Below, one piece after another: positions 45,072 to 53,733 of a stretch of 64,000 bases of DNA (positions are counted from its first letter, which is position 1; each line of letters begins with the position of its first letter). The stretch is from NCBI RefSeq assembly GCF_003205835.1, contig NZ_CP029773.1:2822501-2886500 (forward strand), in the 5' to 3' direction. The DNA is from Stenotrophomonas maltophilia. GTDB taxonomy: Bacteria > Pseudomonadota > Gammaproteobacteria > Xanthomonadales > Xanthomonadaceae. The translations under genes were made by a program, and so were the position numbers. Below the pieces are notes generated by a model. That model saw nothing but the letters and a program-made list of their open reading frames with translations, was not told where the DNA came from and searched no databases.

Positions 45072-46120
45072 CTCCCCCTCTCAGCCGCACGTTCCTTCAG
45101 CTGATGCCCCACCTCATCGTTCCGGGCCTTCGCTGCAGCTATCGACTCCTTCCAGAAGCGCTCCATTTCGTCCGCACGGCCGCCTACATGATCGACCCGC
45201 CCGTACACAACTGGGGCGCGGAGTGGCGGCGTACCCGAAGAAGCCGCCGTGCGCCTGACGATGGACGCGGGCCAGACTGGCTTGCGGCACAGCTTCATCG
45301 CCAGGAAGCGGAACAGTGCCCAGGGCAAGGTGAGCGGCAGCGCGATCCACATCAGCCCTGAGCCGGCCGAAGACACATGAATGATGAATGCATTGCGGAA
45401 GCTCGGCGCTACCGAGGTGTAGAGCTGCAACGGCGGGAACGGGAGCGCGGAACGCCCCTCTTCCATGAAACGCCGGATCATTTCCCAGTGCGCGAGCACG
45501 ACGGCGGGGTTGGAGCCGCAATCCGACCCGACTGCGAAGGTGTGGACCACCTGATCGCCGCGCATCACCAGGCCCCTGAGATCGTAGGTGTAGTCCTCGC
45601 CAGGTCCCGCAGGCTTGTCCCTGCCGATGATGAAGCGGACATCCGACCAGGGCGCCGACACCACCTTGCTGCGCCCCCCCGTGAAGACGTGCACCTGACG
45701 CGTAGCGCGATCAAAGCGGATGGGGTAGTACTGACAGCGGAAGATGTCTCTTCCGAGAAGCATCTTGTAGGCAAATGCGACGAAGCCGAGCATCAGAACA
45801 CCCAGGACAGCGACGGTAATGGCCATCTCCGAGCTGACCGCCTTGCCTTCAGCCTGCATCGTCACCGTTGCATGCGCAATGGCCGAGACGAATAGCAGCG
45901 CCAAGCCAATAACGACAAAGCCCCACATCGCTGCCCATCCGCGATAGAGAAAATGCCGATCAACGTACTCGATGCAATCGTCATCGAGGTAGACAATGCC
46001 CTTATCCAGGGGCGCCAGCGTTGATGCATCAAAATTCCGGACATCGGCAGCGACTTCGTAGTTGTCCAAACGACGGTTGTTGCGATACCGCTGGGCAAGC
46101 CAGCCGGCGAACTGGCTCAT
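45068..46120 (-). CDS. DUF6708-like membrane protein, orphan immunity candidate 4
   Basis: A 350-aa protein starting MSQFAGWLAQRYR, with family motifs CIEYVDRHFLYRGW, two TM segments (about 65-85, 102-122), QYYPIRFDRATRQVHVFTGG, HWEMIRRFMEEG and the CRKPVWPAS signature before a hydrophilic tail. Start 46120 has GGAGG at proper spacing. The C-terminal tail of about 60 charged residues is unique to this copy. No intact toxin gene is adjacent, so it is called orphan immunity by homology to the toxin-paired genes. Confidence 0.75.
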   Translation of the reverse strand: MSQFAGWLAQRYRNNRRLDNYEVAADVRNFDASTLAPLDKGIVYLDDDCIEYVDRHFLYRGWAAMWGFVVIGLALLFVSAIAHATVTMQAEGKAVSSEMAITVAVLGVLMLGFVAFAYKMLLGRDIFRCQYYPIRFDRATRQVHVFTGGRSKVVSAPWSDVRFIIGRDKPAGPGEDYTYDLRGLVMRGDQVVHTFAVGSDCGSNPAVVLAHWEMIRRFMEEGRSALPFPPLQLYTSVAPSFRNAFIIHVSSAGSGLMWIALPLTLPWALFRFLAMKLCRKPVWPASIVRRTAASSGTPPLRAPVVYGRVDHVGGRADEMERFWKESIAAAKARNDEVGHQLKERAAERGR

Positions 46121-46196
46121 CGCCCATCCTCCATGTGCATGAAAGCGAAGTCACAGCTGGACCGCACCCGCCGCCCCGCTCTGAGTTGATCGAAAA

Positions 46197-47243
46197 TCAT
46201 CCTAACGAGCGCTCGATCATGTAGATGATGCAGAGTCCCGCCCCAACGCCAGTTGCGGTACAGATCAGCGGCCATGTCTTCTCCAGGAAGCCAAGTCTGG
46301 GATTGTCCCGCCAATCCCGCTGCCAGCGATCCTTTCCAGTGACAGCACCATCATTTTCGATCTCATTCGGCCATACGGGAATACGGCAGGTGGACATTGC
46401 CACCCAACGTCCGATGGCAATGAAGCTGAAAGGCAGGCATGCGACCAGATGGAGCCATGGCCAGTGGATCAAGCCTGCGAATGTTCGAACCACACCAAAT
46501 ACAAAACCTTCCTTGCGATCATGAACTGGAATGCAGATTGGAACATCAGCGCAATTCCGGGCAACCACTTCATCATCGCCCTCCATGTACTGTCGGATGA
46601 ACTCCCATAGCCCGAGCAGATCACGTCGGTCGCCCATATACACGTAGCCCACCGAGAACGTCTCAAGGACAGTCCTTCCATCCTCCGACAGGAAGTGAGC
46701 CCGTATGTCGTGCGTCTTTCCCAAGGGTGGCGTGGTCGCCTCACCAATGAAGAAGAACAATCGGTCCCAGTCACCAGTAGCGACCGTTCCGTCCTGGCGG
46801 AAGAAATGCACCTTGCGCCCCGTCCGATCAAGGCGAATCGGGTAGTGCGTCCATCGGAAGCACTCACTTCTAAACAACCACACGATACCCGCGAGAATGA
46901 ACGATGAAACGGGAACGATGAAGGCCCAGAAGCACCAGAGGATCCATCGCTCCTCCTCTTTGAAAGGCTCCCCGAAGATGATCAGGTTGAACAGGAGATA
47001 CAGCGACGTTGGAATCATCGCCAGCGCGCCGAGCACCGAGAGCCATACGTTGAAGCCCTTCACCGGATACCAACGGTCTACAAGCTCAAGGTAGGACGCA
47101 CTGAATCTGATCACGGACAATCCGCTGCACGCCGGGATGCCAACGGGAACCGAGACCTTCAATTGCTCTCGCTCCTCATCTGCCCTCAATGAGCGATTTA
47201 CCGCGAAGCGAAGGTTCCTTGCGTCGATTCCAGCGTAATCCAT
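46197..47243 (-). CDS. DUF6708-like membrane protein, orphan immunity candidate 3
   Basis: A 348-aa protein with the family motifs SASYLELVDRWYPVKGFN, paired TM segments, THYPIRLDRTGRKVHFFRQDG, GLWEFIRQYMEG, C-terminal TM (WLHLVACLPFSFIAIG) and CRIPVWPNE. A further C-terminal TM (LICTATGVGAGLCIIYMI) is present. It lies 21 bp after the previous family member. DNA is visibly AT-richer than the T6SS core genes, pointing to horizontal origin. Confidence 0.75.
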   Translation of the reverse strand: MDYAGIDARNLRFAVNRSLRADEEREQLKVSVPVGIPACSGLSVIRFSASYLELVDRWYPVKGFNVWLSVLGALAMIPTSLYLLFNLIIFGEPFKEEERWILWCFWAFIVPVSSFILAGIVWLFRSECFRWTHYPIRLDRTGRKVHFFRQDGTVATGDWDRLFFFIGEATTPPLGKTHDIRAHFLSEDGRTVLETFSVGYVYMGDRRDLLGLWEFIRQYMEGDDEVVARNCADVPICIPVHDRKEGFVFGVVRTFAGLIHWPWLHLVACLPFSFIAIGRWVAMSTCRIPVWPNEIENDGAVTGKDRWQRDWRDNPRLGFLEKTWPLICTATGVGAGLCIIYMIERSLG

Positions 47244-47264
47244 TGTGTCATTCCCCGATGGGAT

Positions 47265-48200
47265 TCATTTACGTTCAAACTCAGGCGGCGCCATGACGTC
47301 CGTCTCGACCATTCCAAGTGGGTCATCCGCATCAATTGCACACGCCTCCTCTACCCACTGCGGCCAAACGGGCATGCGGCAGGATCGCAGGACCAGCCAC
47401 CGGCAGAACACCAGAGGCAACAGCAGCGGCATCAGGATGAATCTGGCGCTGAGCATGGCTGGCCCGAGGCTGGCCACTACAAAGAGATAGCAGTTGCGCA
47501 ATGAAGGCACCACGGACAGGTTCATCTGCCGACCGTCGATAGTGTCGACCACTTCCGCAGGACCGTCCTCCATGTAGCGACGAAGGAACTCCCAGATCGC
47601 CCGTATCTTCAGCTCGTCATCGAAGTAGTGGCCGACAGCGAAGGTCCGCTTGACGACGTGATGCTCAATGATGCTGCAACGCAGATCACGCAGGAACTCC
47701 TCGCTGGTTCCTCGCCCGATGTAGAACACGGCCTCATCCCAACGGACGGATACGGCCCCCTCCTTCCCGCCGGTGAAGAAGTAGACCGTGCGGTTACGCC
47801 GATTGAATCTCGTCGGGTACCAGACGTAGGTGAAGAACTCGTATCGAAGGGTGATATGCCAGAACAGTGCTGGGGCGCCGATCACGCACGCAGCCACCAT
47901 CGCATACATCACCCAGTCCCAGCCGTCTCCCTCAAGGTTGGGGATGACCACAGTGAAGAGAAGAAAGAAACCAAGCAGGAACAGCCCCAGCGTGCCAAGC
48001 AGGACCACGGTGGTCGATACCATGCCGCGCAGCCGAAAACGACGATCGATCAGATCGATGTAGGTCGAGTTGAAGCGGACCAGGCAGGCGCGCTCGGCAG
48101 GCGTCACGGATTGGGGGCTATGGGCATCGAAACGCGAGGCGTCCTCATGTGGAGAAAGCCCACGCCCCAGGGGAAACTCCCGCATCCATCCGGTGAACAT
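47265..48200 (-). CDS. DUF6708-like membrane protein, orphan immunity candidate 2
   Basis: A 311-aa protein with MFTGWMREFPLG, STYIDLIDRRFRLRGMV, two TM segments (about 61-110), WYPTRFNRRNRTVYFFTGG, AIWEFLRRYMEDGP and CRMPVWPQWVEE. Start 48200 is preceded by AAGGAG; an upstream in-frame ATG at 48236 lacks one. It is a near sibling of the next gene upstream (48668), suggesting duplication. Confidence 0.78.
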   Translation of the reverse strand: MFTGWMREFPLGRGLSPHEDASRFDAHSPQSVTPAERACLVRFNSTYIDLIDRRFRLRGMVSTTVVLLGTLGLFLLGFFLLFTVVIPNLEGDGWDWVMYAMVAACVIGAPALFWHITLRYEFFTYVWYPTRFNRRNRTVYFFTGGKEGAVSVRWDEAVFYIGRGTSEEFLRDLRCSIIEHHVVKRTFAVGHYFDDELKIRAIWEFLRRYMEDGPAEVVDTIDGRQMNLSVVPSLRNCYLFVVASLGPAMLSARFILMPLLLPLVFCRWLVLRSCRMPVWPQWVEEACAIDADDPLGMVETDVMAPPEFERK

Positions 48201-48431
48201 CGAAACTCCTTTCAGCGTCCCCAGTGAGCATGACACGGGATTGAGTTACTGGGTGGCTTCGTGGCGTCATCGCGAGGGCTGCCCAAGCATGAATGATGAC
48301 GTCCCCCCCGAAAATCACGCTGGAGAGCTTCTCGAGCATGGCCCACAAAGTGTCGATTGCGGATTTTGATGCCTTCACAGAGGCTGCTGGCCGATCGTGG
48401 GATGCGCACGTCGAAAATCGACGCTGATTTG

Positions 48432-48620
48432 TAGCGTGCCGACCTCAAGGCTGCCGCCGGAGTGAAATGGCAGGACGCGATGGACTTCTGCGAGTGGGCA
48501 GGAAGGGGACCAGGCCGGAAGCGTACGCTCCCAACCGAGGCGCAATGGGAGCTCGCGACTTGGTCGGGAAGGAAGATGGTTGTGTATCCGGCCGATAGAG
48601 GCGTCGCAAACGCCAGCCGA
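48432..48620 (+). pseudogene. FGE-sulfatase/SUMF1-like remnant
   Basis: Plus-strand reading gives AAAGVKWQDAMDFCEWAG, then RTLPTEAQWELATWSGRK, the core of formylglycine-generating-enzyme-like (SUMF1/EgtB/PvdO) domains. It is preceded by an in-frame stop at 48432 and loses similarity after about 48600, so only about 50 residues of a domain normally near 250 remain. It lies between two immunity genes on the opposite strand. The rest of 48201-48667 shows no gene. Confidence 0.65.
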
Positions 48621-48667
48621 CGAGAGCCACCTCCCCATCGTCGCAAGAAGACGCCGCCGCATTTCGT

Positions 48668-49603
48668 TCAGAAGCGTTCACCTTCATGGAACTGGCCGAC
48701 ATAGTCAGGCTCTCGCCAAAGGTTCGGGTCATCTGCGTCAATCATTGATTCCTTCCTGACATACGCCGGCCAGGTGGGTGCCTTGCTACTCTTGAGTACA
48801 AGCCAGCGGCACGCTATCAGAGGAATGAGGAAAGGCATAAGCAGCCATCTCAACTGAAGCAGGGACTCACCAAGGCTTATAACCACGGTCAAATAGCAAT
48901 TCTTCCAGGAATCTGCCACGGAGAGGTTCAGCCGCCGCGGTGCCACAGGGTCAATCAAATGCTCCGGCCCCTCATCCATATAACGCCGAATGAACTCCCA
49001 TATCTCCCTCACCTTCTTCTCATCATCAAAGTAGTGACCAACGGCGAAAGTGCGGCGCACTACATCACCGTCCATTACGTGCACTCGAATATCACGCAAG
49101 TACTTCTCACGATCCCCGTGACCCAAGTGAAAGTACGCCTCTTCCCAGGGGACGCTGACTACGCCTCCGTCTCCACCTCCAACGAAGGCATGCACCATCC
49201 GCGTGCGTCGATTAAACCTGATTGGATAGTACTTGTAGGAAAAAAAATCTCGCCCAAAGGTGAGCCAACAAACCAAGGGCCACTGACCAACAAAGATCAA
49301 AAGAAACACAGCGGCGACCCGCCAATCATAGATGCCATCCGGTCGAGCGTTTGGCACCCAGAAAGAAAGCATCCAAAGACCAAACAGCGCCATCGCACTG
49401 CATACCAACGTTGCAACCGTTGTACCAACCATGCCTCTCAGACGATAGCGGCGATCGATTACATCCATGTAAGTGGAATTAAGACTGATTACACAGTGCC
49501 GCTCAGAGCAACGTTCATCTCGCTCCCGCGGCAGCCTCTCCAGTCGCTCAATCGCATCAATCGGCCTGTTTGTCCTGAATTTCGTCAGCCAACCTGTATA
49601 CAC
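48668..49603 (-). CDS. DUF6708-like membrane protein, orphan immunity candidate 1
   Basis: A 311-aa protein from a GTG start (49603) with AGAGGA 7 bp upstream. Motifs: YTGWLTKFRTN, STYMDVIDRRYRLRGMV, two TM segments, YYPIRFNRRTRMVHAFVGGG, VPWEEAYFHLGHG, EIWEFIRRYMDEGP and KAPTWPAYVRKE. It directly follows the decayed toxin remnant, so its original partner toxin may have been lost. Base composition is clearly lower in GC than the core chromosome. Confidence 0.8.
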   Translation of the reverse strand: MYTGWLTKFRTNRPIDAIERLERLPRERDERCSERHCVISLNSTYMDVIDRRYRLRGMVGTTVATLVCSAMALFGLWMLSFWVPNARPDGIYDWRVAAVFLLIFVGQWPLVCWLTFGRDFFSYKYYPIRFNRRTRMVHAFVGGGDGGVVSVPWEEAYFHLGHGDREKYLRDIRVHVMDGDVVRRTFAVGHYFDDEKKVREIWEFIRRYMDEGPEHLIDPVAPRRLNLSVADSWKNCYLTVVISLGESLLQLRWLLMPFLIPLIACRWLVLKSSKAPTWPAYVRKESMIDADDPNLWREPDYVGQFHEGERF

Positions 49604-50178
49604 GTCAATCCTCTTCGCCGGGCGATCTTCAGCCGTGCTCTAGCAACTTCCTTTGCCTGGATGATACCTGCGCCCGCGCGTGCCACCATAGGCGCATCGG
49701 CAACTACCCTGGACCTATCCGCTATCAGTAACGGCGCCGCCCGCGCACTTGCCATCGATTGCCCCTGTTGAGCCGTAGATTGAAGCGCGCGCAGTAGCTC
49801 TTCACTCTGGCTGGCCCACAGATGCTGCTTTACTCGCGTATCCCCCGCCCCCACCTGAACCAGCTAGCCTGAGAATAGCCTCTGCTTCTGACCATCAAGC
49901 GCTTCACGCCATTCTGCTTGAGTGAACTCCCTTGATGCCCCCCCCCCTGCACGCACGATCTTCCATACGCAGAGAGGCATCAACGATCAGATGGGTGATC
50001 TGCGGAGCCGCTCGCTTGACCATGCTGCTCAACAAGGCCATCACGCGGTCGTACAGAGCCGGGGAAAGCGTCTTCTTCACCTTTCCTGCGCCGAGCGCCA
50101 TCACCCCAACCATCGGGGCCAGGGGCTTGCATGTGCACATGTAAGATCGAGCCGCGTGCGAACATGCTTTCGCGACAT
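49604..50178 (-). pseudogene. Decayed orphan VasX-like C-terminal toxin
   Basis: The minus strand from 50178 reads as the same start region as the intact orphan toxins (ATG, Ser-Arg-Lys-His-Val), with almost identical DNA to 57738-57938. One G is missing in a G-tract near 50120 (four instead of five at the matching place about 57880), shifting frame. Later remnants include MVGVMALGAGKVKKTLSPAL, then TRVKQHLWASQSEELLRALQ and VADAPMVARAGAGIIQAKE. The variable C-terminal half is deleted and the next immunity gene begins. It is the fourth orphan unit of the array. Confidence 0.85.
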
Positions 50179-50238
50179 GAACCTGCCACGCCAAAGATCT
50201 AGACCGAGCCAGCATGCGCCCGCCCGGCCGATCTTGCG

Positions 50239-51159
50239 TCAGGCCCTTGGAGCAGCCCAAGCCTCGGACTCCGAGAGCTTCCGCCCCAATGCCGCCATTG
50301 CCTCGTCCGGGAACTTGGGAAGTCGGCCCGTGCTGAAGGTCTTGAACTTCTCGCCCTGATCCAAAGCAGGGCCGCCATCGTTCATGTATCGGCGAATATG
50401 CTCCCAAAGCTGCAGCAGTTCGAAATCGTCTCCCCAGCCCTTGAAACCGATGTTCATTTCACAGGCCACCTTTCGCGGATCATTATTTTGACCAAAGACC
50501 AAGGTCAGAATATAAGTCCAGCGGGCAGAGCTCACACCCGGCGTGACCTCGAAGATCCTATAGGTTCGAGGCCGAAGGTCTGCCCAGCTGTAGCGTTCAA
50601 ACCTCACCGGATGGAGCTCAAATATCCGGACAAACGATGGCAACGTAGGAACAGCAACCCATACATCCTTCGTGCTCCTGTTAAAAATGACAGGAAAGTC
50701 CGACGGCATCATTACAAGGACACGAAATAAAAAGCTAATTGCACCGATTCCAAACAAAAATGCAGCTATTGAAATAAGTAGAAGAGAAATGGCAATGCCA
50801 GGCTCAAAGATGGCATCAGCGCCCATTCTAAAAAGCACACTTACACAAAAGAGCGCCACTGCAATAATACCTAAAGCTGGAAGAAATCCGAACCACGCAA
50901 GTAAAGAAAGACTTGCATTACCTCTCAACCCACTAATCAGGATGCCGTTCTCATAGGCCGCCAGAACAACATCGGACGATGAGGGGCCACTATGAACTCG
51001 GACACCGTCAGTGGAATTCAGGATCCTGCGGGGTTGAGCCACACCAACCTGCGCAGCGCCCTTGGTTCGCTTCTTTGCAAAATCCGCGTCAAAGAAGGGC
51101 TCCTCACCCTCCCACTCTTCGATGAGAACTTCACCATACCGCTTCGTGGAACTAGTCAC
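50239..51159 (-). CDS. Membrane immunity protein of orphan toxin 3
   Basis: A 306-aa protein, overlapping its toxin stop by 4 bp. It has an acidic N-terminus (IEEWEGEEPFFDADFAKK), paired TM segments (83-110, 121-149), SDFPVIFNRSTKDVWVAVPT and the family WEHIRRYMND near 252-261. The last third (about residue 200 on) is nearly identical in all four paired immunity genes; the first two thirds differ. Such a two-TM inner-membrane protein fits immunity to a pore-former. Its GC content is lowest in the variable part (50640-50960). Confidence 0.85.
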   Translation of the reverse strand: MTSSTKRYGEVLIEEWEGEEPFFDADFAKKRTKGAAQVGVAQPRRILNSTDGVRVHSGPSSSDVVLAAYENGILISGLRGNASLSLLAWFGFLPALGIIAVALFCVSVLFRMGADAIFEPGIAISLLLISIAAFLFGIGAISFLFRVLVMMPSDFPVIFNRSTKDVWVAVPTLPSFVRIFELHPVRFERYSWADLRPRTYRIFEVTPGVSSARWTYILTLVFGQNNDPRKVACEMNIGFKGWGDDFELLQLWEHIRRYMNDGGPALDQGEKFKTFSTGRLPKFPDEAMAALGRKLSESEAWAAPRA

Positions 51160-52769
51160 TCAACCACCATCCTCTCATTGACGATAACGTCTCCTCCATC
51201 AAGAGCATCTCGAATTGTCAGCTCCACGGCCAGAGCCGAGAATCGACTATTCTCAACATGGCCGGAGATTGTCAACGCCTCAATCGAGGCATGATCCATC
51301 CTGCCTTCTGATACGCCCCGGCCCCAGTTCTCTCCAGCATTGCCCAACTCATCGGTGGAATAGCTGGCGATGCTCTCCGTCCCGGCCGCTCCCTGACCGC
51401 TCACAAGAATACTTATTCCCAGCCGCTTCCGCATCTGCTCTACAAGTTTAAGCTTGACCACAAACTCCCTGGTGAACCTCGCACCGGAGTCATGGGCGGT
51501 CATGCGCTTCACTGCACCACCGATGATCACGCCATCCGCAGACGCGACGTTCTTCCAGCTGAACGCACTTCTATATTGCGCATCTACCTCAACGCCCAAA
51601 AGAACTTTATTGAGTTCTTTGAGCTCTTCCTGCTGCGATACCCAACGGGTCGAGAACGAACTTCCCCAAACGGTCCTGGCCGCCCAGTCCTCAAGGGGAA
51701 GCGTCATTAGAAGCGAGGCAACGAAGCCGAGCGCAAGACCGATAACTACGAGAACGATGCCCCAGCCAAGCCACGAAGTGGAAACTCCGATACTCTGCAC
51801 GAACAAAGATGCCGCATATACGGAAAAGGCGACCCCGCCCGCAAGTACGGAAAGAGCTTGAATAGCATGCACTGCTGCCGCGGCGCCGCGGCCATTCTTC
51901 ACATCATCCGCAGCAGCAATAAAGCTCTGCGCCGAATCAATGAACGAACCAATAGCGGCAAACAGAGCAACGGTGGCCTCCAGACGTTTGGCCAGCACCT
52001 TCTTGAGAACATTCTGTGCGTACGATTTTGCGACATCGAGGAATGCCGAGACCACTCCTAGACCCGCCGAAAAGAAACTAAAGATGGCCTCCCTGCGCTC
52101 CTTCGCCGTGCCTACTTCCATCTTCTTCCATACCTTGGCAATTTCCATTGCCTGGATGATGCCTGCGCCTGCACTCATCATCGTAGGCGCATCGGCAATC
52201 ACCTTGGGCGTGGCCGAAGCAAGGCTCATCAGACCACTGGATCCCATGGTAATGGGTGCCGCTGCAACTGCAGCTGCGGCGCCCGTGGCCGCTGTCGATC
52301 CCGGCGCCGGTCGCGCGCTTGCCACCGACTGACCCTGTTGGGTAGTGGATTGAAGCGCGCGCAGTTGTTCTTCACTCTGGCTGGTCCACAGATGCAGCTT
52401 TACTCGCCTATCGGCCGCTTCACCGGCACCGGCCAGCTGGAGCGAGCTTCCGCTTCCTACCACCAGGCTTTTCACGCCCCTCTGCTTGCCGGCCGGCGTG
52501 TCGGCCGCTGCCGCAGTGAATGCCCTTGAGACCTCACGCCATGCACGACCGGCCATGCGCAAAGGTGCGTCCACGATCAGATGTGTAATCTGTGGCGCGG
52601 CTTGTTTGACCATGCTGCTGATCAGGGCCATCACCCAGTCGTACAATGCCGGAGAAAGCGTTTTCTTCACCTTACCCGCGCCAAGCGCCACGGCGCCTAC
52701 CATCGCGATCAACGGGCTGGCATATGGACGTGCAAGAGCCAGCCACGTGCCAAATTGTTTTCGCGGCAT
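51156..52769 (-). CDS. Orphan VasX-like C-terminal toxin 3
   Basis: A 537-aa protein equivalent to residues 593-1125 of the full-length effector, starting PRKQFGTWLALARPYASPLI. The N-terminal half is near-identical to the other copies (GKVKKTLSPALYDWVMALIS). The C-terminal half is variable, with hydrophobic helices (IQALSVLAGGVAFSVYAASL, WLGWGIVLVVIGLALGFVAS) typical of colicin-like pore formers. It lacks the VasX-like N-terminal loading domain, so by itself should not be exported. ATG 52769 is aligned with the other orphan starts; the open frame extends to 52880 inside the preceding gene. Confidence 0.85.
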   Translation of the reverse strand: MPRKQFGTWLALARPYASPLIAMVGAVALGAGKVKKTLSPALYDWVMALISSMVKQAAPQITHLIVDAPLRMAGRAWREVSRAFTAAAADTPAGKQRGVKSLVVGSGSSLQLAGAGEAADRRVKLHLWTSQSEEQLRALQSTTQQGQSVASARPAPGSTAATGAAAAVAAAPITMGSSGLMSLASATPKVIADAPTMMSAGAGIIQAMEIAKVWKKMEVGTAKERREAIFSFFSAGLGVVSAFLDVAKSYAQNVLKKVLAKRLEATVALFAAIGSFIDSAQSFIAAADDVKNGRGAAAAVHAIQALSVLAGGVAFSVYAASLFVQSIGVSTSWLGWGIVLVVIGLALGFVASLLMTLPLEDWAARTVWGSSFSTRWVSQQEELKELNKVLLGVEVDAQYRSAFSWKNVASADGVIIGGAVKRMTAHDSGARFTREFVVKLKLVEQMRKRLGISILVSGQGAAGTESIASYSTDELGNAGENWGRGVSEGRMDHASIEALTISGHVENSRFSALAVELTIRDALDGGDVIVNERMVVE

Positions 52770-52812
52770 TCGACCTGCCGAGACAGCATGCGCCGGCTCG
52801 GCCAATCTTGTG

Positions 52813-53733
52813 TCAGGCCTTTGAAACAGCCCAAGCCTCAGCCTCCGAGAGCTTTCGACCCAATGCCGCCATTGCCTCATCCGGGAACTTGGGGAGTCGA
52901 CCTGTGCTGAAGGTCTTGAATTTCTCGCCCCGGTCCAAAGCGGGCCCGTGATCGTTCATGTATCGGCGAATATGCTCCCAAAGCTGCAGAAGCTCGAAAT
53001 CATCCCCCCAGCCCTTGAAGCCTATGTTCATTTCACAGGCCACCTTTCGTGGATCATTCTCTTGACCAAAGACCAACGTCAGAATGTAGGTCCACCGAGC
53101 AGAACTTGCGCCAGGCGTGACCTCAAGAATCCGGTAGGTGCGCGGCTTTAGAGTGGCCCAACTATGGCATTCAAAGACAACAGTAGAGAGTTCAAACAAT
53201 CGAACGAAGGATGGCATTTTTGGAACCGCCACCCAAACCTCCTTGGTCTCCCTATTAAACAAGACTGGAAAATCAGATGGCATGAATACAAGAACACGCA
53301 ACAGTACGCTAAATATACTTACACCCGAAACAAAACCAATCACACCAGCAATCGACAAACCAATCGCAAGACTCGGCTGGCCCATAGCCCCCGCCCCGGC
53401 CTGAGCAATTATATAAGCACACCAGAGTCCCACAAAAATTAGACCGGATGCAGGCAGGAATCCGAACCACGCAAGCACCGAAATACTCAGCGAGCCCCTT
53501 AGCCCTCCAATAAGCACTCCATTCTCGTATGCAGCGACCACGACATCAGACGACGACGGGCAAGTGTGCACGACGGCCGAATCGGCGCTGTCGAGAATTC
53601 TACGTGGCTGCGCAACTCCAACTTGCGCCTTACCTTGGCTTCGAGCCCGTGCAAAATCGACGTCAAAATATGGCTCATCACCCTCCCATTCCGGGACCGC
53701 AACTGCACCTGATCTTTTGGATGAATCGCTCAC
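52813..53733 (-). CDS. Membrane immunity protein of orphan toxin 2
   Basis: A 306-aa protein of the paired immunity type: VPEWEGDEPYFDVDFARA, two TM segments, SDFPVLFNRETKEVWVAVPK, then the conserved end with NIGFKGWGDDFELLQLWEHI. It begins in the last codons of toxin 2 (ATGA overlap) and stops 43 bp before toxin 3. Differences from its paralogues concentrate in the first 180 residues, as expected if that part recognises the variable toxin. Confidence 0.85.
   Translation of the reverse strand: MSDSSKRSGAVAVPEWEGDEPYFDVDFARARSQGKAQVGVAQPRRILDSADSAVVHTCPSSSDVVVAAYENGVLIGGLRGSLSISVLAWFGFLPASGLIFVGLWCAYIIAQAGAGAMGQPSLAIGLSIAGVIGFVSGVSIFSVLLRVLVFMPSDFPVLFNRETKEVWVAVPKMPSFVRLFELSTVVFECHSWATLKPRTYRILEVTPGASSARWTYILTLVFGQENDPRKVACEMNIGFKGWGDDFELLQLWEHIRRYMNDHGPALDRGEKFKTFSTGRLPKFPDEAMAALGRKLSEAEAWAVSKA

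Noticed and set aside
49904..50407. A 167-aa frame joining immunity-gene antisense-frame sequence to toxin remnant
   Set aside because: It arises only because the frameshift near 50120 fuses an out-of-frame reading of the immunity gene end to the toxin remnant; treated as part of the pseudogene.
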